From positions 1 through 5,065 of the forward strand of contig QQUO01000093.1 of the NCBI GenBank assembly GCA_008501575.1: a DNA stretch of 5,065 bases. Direction: 5' to 3'. The notes under the pieces are model-generated. The model was not told the origin of the DNA. It saw nothing but the letters and a program-made list of their open reading frames with translations, and did not search any database. The stretch comes from Pseudomonadota bacterium. GTDB lineage: Bacteria; Pseudomonadota; Gammaproteobacteria; Xanthomonadales; Marinicellaceae. Every line of letters begins with the position of its first letter. The stretch's first letter is position 1. The position numbers and the translations under genes are program-made. This document shows positions 1-5,065 of this stretch, piece by piece.

Positions 1-1162
1 GAATGGTTAATTCATAAGCACTTCCTTTAGAGTCACACCGCCATGTAGGTTGTGCATTATTAATCAGTATCTTTAAGTTTTTGATAACAGAATGACTAAT
101 AGCGTTGATTATTTTAATTTTGATTAAATAGCTCTTTTGTAGTGTCCAGATATCAATAAAACTGACATTGCCGGGGCCAGACCAACAAAAATATTTTTTT
201 AAATTAGGGTTCCATTCTCGACGATGCCACTGATCACCCAATATTGGCTCTTTGGGTGTATAGCGATATTTTGATTTGTGGTTTAGGATCTGATTATTGG
301 CTTGCGCTGTTTGATAGCGATTATCTATGGCTTTTTTTATGTCTTCTGTGTTGGCTTCTTTAGGCAACGATAAATCAGTTAGCATGTGCTCATAGTTTTT
401 ATTAAATTGATGTTGTGCAAAATGATATAACTTACAATCAAATTGGTTTAAAGCCTTTAATTTTTCTTTTATTTCCGGCGCAATGTCTTCTTGTTTATTG
501 TAAACATTTAATTTTTGAGTTTTAGTCACGGGAGGCCACCTCATCACATAACAAAGCAAGTCAATAGATTGGTCATACTGTTCAAGAATCCCAAACCATT
601 GACAATTTAAGATAAATTGTTTTAAGCGTTCTAACCTTTCTTCGGCTGTTTTATACAGCCTATTTTTGTTGATTGTTCTTTTAAATTGTCGATAGGCGTT
701 TGCTGTTAACACCATGTCATCAAAGTTCAGCTGGTTATCTAAACCAAATGTCAATGCTCTTAACATTCTATTTTGAATCAAATGCTGAGTTCTATGGTGT
801 TCGATAAAGCCTTCAAAACTTAAATGATTGTTTTGAATGAATTTATGAAGTTTGGTGTTTTTATCTCTCTTCGAGTAATTGTAAGTTGAAGCGGCTAATG
901 ATATTGGATTACGCAAGATGGTTAAATAGTTTAGACTTTGCTTTGATAAGAGTTGAGCCGCTCCACCAAAATGACCTCTGTACAAATGATAATCATTATT
1001 TTTGATTTCTTGAATATTGCCAACTTCCCACCACAACTGATGTGGGCATATTTTATCTGCGTCAAAATAATGATCTAATAAGGCTATAAAACTGGTTCCG
1101 CCAGTTTTAGGAATATGAGCAAAGTAATATGGTGGGTTTACTCTACTCATAGATTTGTACAT
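1..1162 (-). CDS. Sulfotransferase with C-terminal beta-rich domain, copy B (3' end beyond window)
   Basis: This reading frame stays open from the start to the left edge of the window (387 codons), so the C-terminus is missing. It should transfer sulfate from PAPS to an acceptor, most likely a sugar of the locus polysaccharide, in the cytoplasm. Numbered from the ATG at 1162, the P-loop-like 5'-phosphosulfate motif PKTGGTS is at residues 18-24, RGHFGG at 62-67, the 3'-phosphate motif LRNPISLAASTY at 83-94, and WFGILEQYD, typical of the Sulfotransfer_2 type, at 189-197. From about residue 305 a second domain begins with ILGxQWHRREW and CWSGPGN (326-332), followed by alternating hydrophobic strands. 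There is no signal peptide or membrane helix. The gene lies 11 bp after the stop of its paralogue and is probably co-transcribed with it. The start is uncertain: ATG 1162 has AGCAGG only 3 bp upstream, while the ATG at 1150 has the same motif 15 bp upstream. The family call is firm; the substrate is unknown. Confidence 0.88.
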   Translation of the reverse strand, partial: MYKSMSRVNPPYYFAHIPKTGGTSFIALLDHYFDADKICPHQLWWEVGNIQEIKNNDYHLYRGHFGGAAQLLSKQSLNYLTILRNPISLAASTYNYSKRDKNTKLHKFIQNNHLSFEGFIEHHRTQHLIQNRMLRALTFGLDNQLNFDDMVLTANAYRQFKRTINKNRLYKTAEERLERLKQFILNCQWFGILEQYDQSIDLLCYVMRWPPVTKTQKLNVYNKQEDIAPEIKEKLKALNQFDCKLYHFAQHQFNKNYEHMLTDLSLPKEANTEDIKKAIDNRYQTAQANNQILNHKSKYRYTPKEPILGDQWHRREWNPNLKKYFCWSGPGNVSFIDIWTLQKSYLIKIKIINAISHSVIKNLKILINNAQPTWRCDSKGSAYELTI

Positions 1163-1173
1163 TAACCTGCTGT

Positions 1174-2556
1174 CTACTCATATATATTGATACCACTGAG
1201 TGCAAATCCCACATTTCTGTCGTCATCCGACTGTAAAAGGCCTGGTGTTAACCGCTGAGTTTGAGCGATAAAAGAAATTCTTAATAAACCATTGGGCTTA
1301 ATCATATTTTTGAGACAATTTATACTGAGCTCATGATAACTGCCTTTTATATGTTGCTTCCAACTAACAGTGTGATTATTGATTTTTATCACTAAACCTT
1401 TTAGAAAGTTTTTATCCACAACATTGAGAATTTTTATGGTCAAATGATAGTCTTTGGGGATCATCCAAAAATCAATAAATGAATGATTACCCGGGCCGGA
1501 CCAACAATAATAACTCCGATGATTAAAAGACCATTCTCGCTGATGCCATTGGCTTCCTAAAATAATATCTGCCACTGTGTAAGTAACGCTGCTTTTCAAC
1601 TCAACATTATGAGCTTTCAAATAATAATCTTGATAATGTTGATCAATCAACTCAGATACTTTGTGATGAGCATTATTAGGGTCAACACCTAAATTGGTCA
1701 GCATTTTTTGATACTTTTCGTTAAAGACTTTTAAAGCATATTCATATAACTGAAAATCATGATTATTGATTTTAGCGGCTTGCAGTTTTGCTGTTACAGA
1801 AATTTCAGCAGGTTTTTTATTTGTGTTTAACTTGGCCGTTTGACCGACTGGTGGCCATACCATGGTGTAACACAGTAAATCTAATGACTTATCAAAATGT
1901 TCTAAAATTCCGAACCATTTTGTTTTATCAATAAATTCTATCGATTTTTTAAAACAATCTTCTTCTGATAGTCCATTGTGAATGGGATTTAAATGTTTAC
2001 GAATTATCTTAAAACTCTTCTCATTGATAACAGTATTGTGTTTATCAATTTGATTATTTTCACCATAACAAAAATTGTGAACAATTCGATTCGAAGCTAA
2101 ATGGGATGTTTTAGGGTGTGACAAAAATGCCTCAAAATCTAATTTCTTATTAATAACAAGGTCATGAACTTGAGTATTTTGATCTCTAAGGACATGCTGA
2201 TAGGTCGAATAAGCTAATTTTATGGGATTTCTTAAAACAGTAAAAAATAACACCTCTTTATTGGTCAGCAAATCAGCAGCCCCACCACCAAAATGACCTC
2301 TAAAAAAATCATAATCTTGCGCGCGAACTTTTCCCGTGTCATTGACTTCCCACCAAAGTTGATGAGGAAAAATACGGTTAACCGGGAAAAAACGGTCTAA
2401 TGTTGCAATTAAGCTGGTACCACCTGTTTTGGGAACATGGGTAAAAAAATAGGCCTGCTTTGAAGTTGATTTTTTGTCATTATCTAATGATGAGTTGGCT
2501 TTAATTTGCATCAAACTTTGAATGTAAGATCGTATTTTATAAGCTAAATTCTTCAT
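1174..2556 (-). CDS. Sulfotransferase with C-terminal beta-rich domain, copy A
   Basis: This complete gene of 460 residues (from ATG 2556) is a paralogue of the next gene downstream. The N-terminal domain shows the PAPS-binding 5' motif PKTGGTS at 42-48, RGHFGG at 86-91, the 3'-phosphate motif LRNPIKLAYSTY at 108-119, and WFGILEHFD at 214-222. This is the pattern of Sulfotransfer_2-type carbohydrate sulfotransferases. Residues 330-460 form a second, probably beta-sandwich domain with WHQREW (337-342), CWSGPGN (351-357) and a terminal DDDRNVGFALSGINI (444-458). I know similar C-terminal modules from bacterial glycan-modifying enzymes; a glycan-binding role is inferred. There is no signal peptide or membrane helix, so it acts in the cytoplasm, presumably sulfating the polymer before Wzm/Wzt export. 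The frame is also open to a TTG at 2595, but that gives 13 poorly typical residues and no well-placed ribosome site. ATG 2556 has only a weak AAAGAA upstream, so the start is not certain. The N-terminus is about 24 residues longer before the P-loop than in copy B. Confidence 0.9.
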   Translation of the reverse strand: MKNLAYKIRSYIQSLMQIKANSSLDNDKKSTSKQAYFFTHVPKTGGTSLIATLDRFFPVNRIFPHQLWWEVNDTGKVRAQDYDFFRGHFGGGAADLLTNKEVLFFTVLRNPIKLAYSTYQHVLRDQNTQVHDLVINKKLDFEAFLSHPKTSHLASNRIVHNFCYGENNQIDKHNTVINEKSFKIIRKHLNPIHNGLSEEDCFKKSIEFIDKTKWFGILEHFDKSLDLLCYTMVWPPVGQTAKLNTNKKPAEISVTAKLQAAKINNHDFQLYEYALKVFNEKYQKMLTNLGVDPNNAHHKVSELIDQHYQDYYLKAHNVELKSSVTYTVADIILGSQWHQREWSFNHRSYYCWSGPGNHSFIDFWMIPKDYHLTIKILNVVDKNFLKGLVIKINNHTVSWKQHIKGSYHELSINCLKNMIKPNGLLRISFIAQTQRLTPGLLQSDDDRNVGFALSGINIYE

Positions 2557-2608
2557 AAATTCTTTATATTCTAATAAGAAAACTCCACCTCTCAACCCTA
2601 TTCTACAG

Positions 2609-2622
2609 TTTAAATATTTAAA
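2609..2622. repeat. 14-bp A+T-only palindrome upstream of sulfotransferase gene A
   Basis: TTTAAATATTTAAA reads the same on both strands. It lies about 50 bp before ATG 2556, in the leader of the sulfotransferase gene. Because it is made only of A and T in A+T-rich DNA, it may be chance. It could also be part of a promoter or a protein-binding site. Confidence 0.25.
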
Positions 2623-2625
2623 ATT

Positions 2626-2657
2626 TTTATCGTGAACAAATCTATATCAACGATAAA
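2626..2657. repeat. 8-bp perfect inverted repeat (possible operator or leader hairpin)
   Basis: The arms TTTATCGT (2626-2633) and ACGATAAA (2650-2657) are perfect reverse complements separated by 16 bp. The repeat lies in the gap upstream of the tandem sulfotransferase genes, 70 to 101 bp before ATG 2556. No T run follows on either strand, so it is not a good terminator. A dyad here could bind a regulator or fold in the mRNA leader; both are inference. The arms are A+T-rich but each contains a CG step, which makes chance somewhat less likely than for a pure A/T repeat. Confidence 0.35.
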
Positions 2658-2751
2658 CAAGGTCTGTTTTTATAGAATCAAAATAATTGGGATTAATCAG
2701 CTTGTCCTAATTGTTGTTTTTAGACGTCTTCAACGGTTAATAATTCACACG

Positions 2752-2787
2752 TAAAATAACTCGACTGTGCTAAATCTTCAGTCAAAT
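2752..2787 (-). terminator. Possible Rho-independent terminator after the ABC ATPase gene
   Basis: Immediately after the ATPase stop codon the minus-strand transcript can fold GACUG (2783-2779) with CAGUC (2767-2763). The stem extends outward to nine pairs if two G-U wobbles are allowed, with an 11-base loop (2778-2768). A short U-rich stretch UAUUUU follows (2758-2753). The stem is weak and the U tract is broken, so termination may be partial. If real, it would separate the exporter genes from the sulfotransferase genes. Confidence 0.3.
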
Positions 2788-3515
2788 TATTCTTTATAAA
2801 TTTCGATGTGTCTTAAGTGATTATAACGCTTTATAACTTCTTCAATAGCACCAAATTGTACAATTTGTCCCGAATCAATAAGAATGGCCTTGTTACAGAA
2901 TTTTTTGATAAGCTCCATGGAATGGTTAGCAAAAACCAATATTTTTGAACTATCTAACAAACTTTCAATAAATGCCTGTGCCTTTTCAAGGAAAAACTTA
3001 TCACCGGCACCCAAACCTTCATCTATCAGCATTATATCGGCTTCAACAAACATCAGCATGCCAAATGTTAACCGAGTTTTCATACCCATTGAATAGGTAG
3101 ATACGGGTCTGTAAATGGCATCACCTAACTCCGTAAAATCAATGATTTGTTTAATTTTTTCTTGGATGATCTTATCTGGCAAGTTTAACAACAACCCTCT
3201 GATTTCAAGGTTTTCCAGTCCCGATAACTGTGGCATAACACCAATACTTCGTCCAAAGAAAGAATATATCTTACCTTCTGTGGTTACTGTACCTTGCTCA
3301 GGCGTATAAACACCAGCCATAACCTTTAACAAGGTTGATTTACCGGCGCCATTAACACCCAATAACGCAACCCGATCACCATCGTTAATTTCTAAATTAA
3401 AATCTTTAAATACAAGATGGCTTTTCAAGCCAGCATTACTTTTCAATAACCCGCCACTAATGGAAGGGAAATATCGGTACGAAAAACTGACATTATTTAA
3501 TGTTATATGCGCCAT
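2787..3515 (-). CDS. wzt: Polysaccharide ABC exporter, ATP-binding subunit (Wzt/KpsT type)
   Basis: This 242-residue ATPase powers export of lipid-linked polysaccharide across the inner membrane together with the permease encoded just upstream. Visible motifs are Walker A GVNGAGKST (53-61), a signature in the form usual for this family, YSMGMKTRL (141-149), Walker B IMLIDEGLGAGD (161-172) and the switch histidine H198 in FANHS. The N-terminal stretch between the first strand and Walker A (about 11-38) is the expanded loop typical of O-antigen and teichoic-acid exporters. The protein ends soon after the ATPase fold, so it lacks the C-terminal carbohydrate-binding domain of long Wzt proteins. 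ATG 3515 lies 2 bp after the permease stop. A TTG at 3527 would add four residues and overlap the permease gene, and is less likely. No clear Shine-Dalgarno site precedes it, which suggests translational coupling. The family is sure; O-antigen versus capsule export is not decided, so the symbol is by family resemblance. Confidence 0.93.
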   Translation of the reverse strand: MAHITLNNVSFSYRYFPSISGGLLKSNAGLKSHLVFKDFNLEINDGDRVALLGVNGAGKSTLLKVMAGVYTPEQGTVTTEGKIYSFFGRSIGVMPQLSGLENLEIRGLLLNLPDKIIQEKIKQIIDFTELGDAIYRPVSTYSMGMKTRLTFGMLMFVEADIMLIDEGLGAGDKFFLEKAQAFIESLLDSSKILVFANHSMELIKKFCNKAILIDSGQIVQFGAIEEVIKRYNHLRHIEIYKE

Positions 3516-3517
3516 AA

Positions 3518-4300
3518 CTACAACCAATAAACCAATCTGTTTTTTACTTTATGATAAAAAGCAAAACATATGGCCATATTAAACACCAACAGACCTATGG
3601 CAACTTGAAAAGAAAGAACAGGAATTTGATTATGTAACATGGGTGCTCGAATCAGTTCTAACAGGTGGTAAAAAGGATTAAGTTGGAAATAAAGGCTATT
3701 GGCATACTCCGCAGGTGGTGGCCATAAAATGGGTGTCACCAAAAATATAATCATAATGACACTGCTTAACATTGGCTGGATATCTCTGAATCGTGTGGCC
3801 AACCAACCTAACCAAAAATTAATAAAAAATGCATTAAGTACAATCAGAACATAGCCAAATAATGCCCACAGCCAAACAATACTGACGAACGACCAGCCTT
3901 TTAAAATAATGACCAATGGAATGGCGAATAGCTGGTACATAATCAGCGAAATCACTTCCCTGTATATGTTTTGGAAAACAAATGTGGAGTGTGGCAGCTT
4001 GATCTCTAATAGGAAATTAGTGGCTTTCTTAAACACTGTTCCACTGGTCACGATGACGGCAGAAATAAAATTCCAGGTAAGCACACCAATGGCTAAAAAC
4101 ATCACATATTCTTTAAAATCTCTGTCTAAAACCATGGTATAAACCAATGAAAGCATAAAGACTTTCAGCATCAAAGTAAGCACTATCCAAAAAGACCCAA
4201 TGACTGCACCTTGATAACGGGATTTAAGCTCCAAAACGGCTAACCTTTTCCACAGTTTTTTACGCGCGTAGCCGTTTTTAATATCTTTAATTAAACTCAT
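3518..4300 (-). CDS. wzm: Polysaccharide ABC exporter, membrane permease subunit (Wzm/KpsM type)
   Basis: This 260-residue inner-membrane protein of the ABC-2 type should form the channel for the finished polysaccharide, as a dimer with the ATPase encoded directly downstream. Six hydrophobic segments can be seen at about 34-57, 64-86, 113-134, 141-168, 177-195 and 227-249. Before the first lies the amphipathic family motif LELKSRYQGAVIGSFW (24-38 region). RFRDI (170-174) follows the fourth segment, and LNPFYHLLELIRAP (207-220) precedes the last; both are typical of polysaccharide exporters. Length is normal for the family (about 260). The start ATG is the first in frame; only a poor ribosome site is visible (CCAATTCT before ATG). 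It follows a gap of about 176 bp after the methyltransferase gene, so it may be the first gene of its own transcript, although no strong promoter was found. Wzm versus KpsM cannot be settled from the sequence. Confidence 0.93.
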   Translation of the reverse strand: MSLIKDIKNGYARKKLWKRLAVLELKSRYQGAVIGSFWIVLTLMLKVFMLSLVYTMVLDRDFKEYVMFLAIGVLTWNFISAVIVTSGTVFKKATNFLLEIKLPHSTFVFQNIYREVISLIMYQLFAIPLVIILKGWSFVSIVWLWALFGYVLIVLNAFFINFWLGWLATRFRDIQPMLSSVIMIIFLVTPILWPPPAEYANSLYFQLNPFYHLLELIRAPMLHNQIPVLSFQVAIGLLVFNMAICFAFYHKVKNRLVYWL

Positions 4301-4476
4301 AGAATTGGAACAGTTGTTTGCTTAAGTGCTGTATATCCGAAGTTAAAAGACTGCCATGATGACATTAATTACAACCCATTAGTTTTTCATTGAGATCACT
4401 GGATTGGTTATTAATTAAGCGCTACATTGTACTTTAATTTAATTGGCTTATGGGTCTTGATAAAGTAAAAAATGGT
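4301..4476. other. A+T-rich intergenic gap before the exporter genes
   Basis: This gap of about 176 bp separates the methyltransferase gene from the permease gene. It has no coding frame of note and no convincing terminator. On the minus strand a TACAAT hexamer (4431-4426) resembles a -10 box, but the region 16 to 18 bp upstream (CCATAA or nearby) is a poor -35 match. A promoter for the exporter genes is plausible here on position alone. Confidence 0.4.
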
Positions 4477-5065
4477 TTAATTTTTTTTAATCGCCAACAT
4501 CATATGATGACTTGTGTCTGATTGAAGCAAATCTTCTTTACTCATAGATTTATAAAGCGACTCTTTGTAACTTAGTCTTGTAACCTGATAACCTTCTTCA
4601 AAAATTTGGTTGATAAAGTGATTAACGTTTTTATACCGAGCGCGATTAAATTCCATCAATATGAGCATATGGGGGTTTTTATTTCTTATGGATTGACTGC
4701 CGTACCGAAAATTTATCTTCGGAACCTTCTATATCAATTTTGATAAAATCAATGGATGCCTCATTAATAAATAAGTCATCAATTGAACTAACATCAACTT
4801 TTTGAGATTTTGGATAATGGTTTTTTCTGGCTTGAGTGGAAATGTTTTCGGCAAGTAATCCATTCATTGGGCTTTCATCACTATAAACAAAATCTAATTC
4901 TGCTCCAGACTGATCAGATATGGCCTTATTAATAATATTTATTTTTCGCTCAAATCCATTGACCCGACTACTTTTCAAAATTAACTTACTTAATATGGGG
5001 TTGGCTTCTAAAGCATAAACACGCCCATCTTTCCCGGTTAATTCTGCCATCAACATGGAAAAATA
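4477..5065 (-). pseudogene. FkbM-family SAM-dependent methyltransferase, frameshifted and 5'-truncated by the window edge
   Basis: Two adjacent frames together give one FkbM-type methyltransferase, which O-methylates small molecules or sugars using S-adenosylmethionine. The first frame is open at the right edge; its first residues YFSMLMAEL match the end of the family's SAM-binding motif (usual form GANIGYFS). It continues with GRVYALEANP, then SIDDLF and the conserved FIKIDIEGSE (4757-4728 region), and then runs into a TAA at 4681-4679. Family similarity resumes in the next frame as FRYGSQSIRNKNPHMLILMEF, and runs to the TAA at 4479-4477. The shift must lie between 4728 and 4682. Dropping one T from the TTTT run at 4711-4708 gives a smooth IEGSEDKFRYGSQSI. 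The cause could be a real mutation or a homopolymer error in the sequence. As written, the product would lose about 70 C-terminal residues and end in a few unrelated ones. In this locus it would be expected to methylate the exported glycan. Confidence 0.82.

Noticed and set aside
2722..2729. 8-bp palindrome AGACGTCT in the gap
   Set aside because: It is short, with no extension of the symmetry and no second copy; it is within what chance would give.
2752..2785. Promoter with TTGACT as the -35 box just after the ATPase gene
   Set aside because: The -35 match is good, but the sequence 17 to 18 bp downstream (GAGTTA or AGTTAT) is a poor -10; the same bases are better explained as a hairpin stem.
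2884..3096. Plus-strand open frame of 70 codons
   Set aside because: It lies wholly inside the ABC ATPase gene on the other strand, shows no recognisable motif, and has no ribosome site; it is a shadow frame.
3115..3309. Plus-strand open frame of 64 codons
   Set aside because: It is antisense to the ATPase gene, with no domain or context to support it.
3909..4142. Plus-strand open frame of 77 codons
   Set aside because: It is antisense to the permease gene; its composition reflects the complement of membrane-segment codons.
4426..4454. Promoter for the exporter genes using TACAAT as the -10 box
   Set aside because: The -10 match is fair, but no acceptable -35 box is found at normal spacing, and such hexamers are common in A+T-rich DNA.
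4477..4668. Separate small gene of 63 codons starting at the ATG in PHMLILMEF
   Set aside because: Similarity to the FkbM C-terminal region extends upstream of this ATG in the same frame (FRYGSQSIRNKNPH), so it is the tail of the frameshifted methyltransferase and not an independent gene.

Overview
The window looks like part of a surface-polysaccharide (O-antigen or capsule) locus from an A+T-rich Gram-negative bacterium. The DNA is about two-thirds A+T by eye. The gene content (ABC-2 polysaccharide exporter, sugar-type sulfotransferases, FkbM methyltransferase) would suit a marine or aquatic gammaproteobacterium. That taxonomic guess is an inference; no rRNA or marker gene is present to test it. 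All genes lie on the minus strand, so transcription runs from high to low coordinates.

In order of transcription: (1) positions 5065-4477 hold the 3' part of an FkbM-family SAM-dependent methyltransferase. It is cut at its 5' end by the window edge and broken by a one-base frameshift in a T run at about 4708-4711. (2) After an A+T-rich gap of about 176 bp comes a polysaccharide ABC exporter: the membrane permease (4300-3518, Wzm/KpsM type), followed 2 bp later by its ATPase (3515-2787, Wzt/KpsT type, short form without the C-terminal carbohydrate-binding domain of long Wzt proteins). (3) A gap of about 230 bp carries a terminator-like hairpin just after the ATPase gene and an 8-bp perfect inverted repeat upstream of the next gene. 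(4) Two tandem paralogous sulfotransferase genes follow (2556-1174, and 1162 to beyond position 1). Each encodes an N-terminal PAPS-dependent sulfotransferase domain fused to a C-terminal beta-rich domain with a conserved WHxREW...CWSGPGN motif. The second copy runs off the left edge.

Taken together, the likely role is production and export of a sulfated and possibly O-methylated glycan. Nucleotide-sugar polymer is modified in the cytoplasm by the sulfotransferases (and, if functional, the methyltransferase), and the Wzm/Wzt pair carries the lipid-linked polymer across the inner membrane. The points most worth a second look are the duplicated two-domain sulfotransferases and the frameshifted methyltransferase. 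No mobile element, tRNA, rRNA or CRISPR array was seen.
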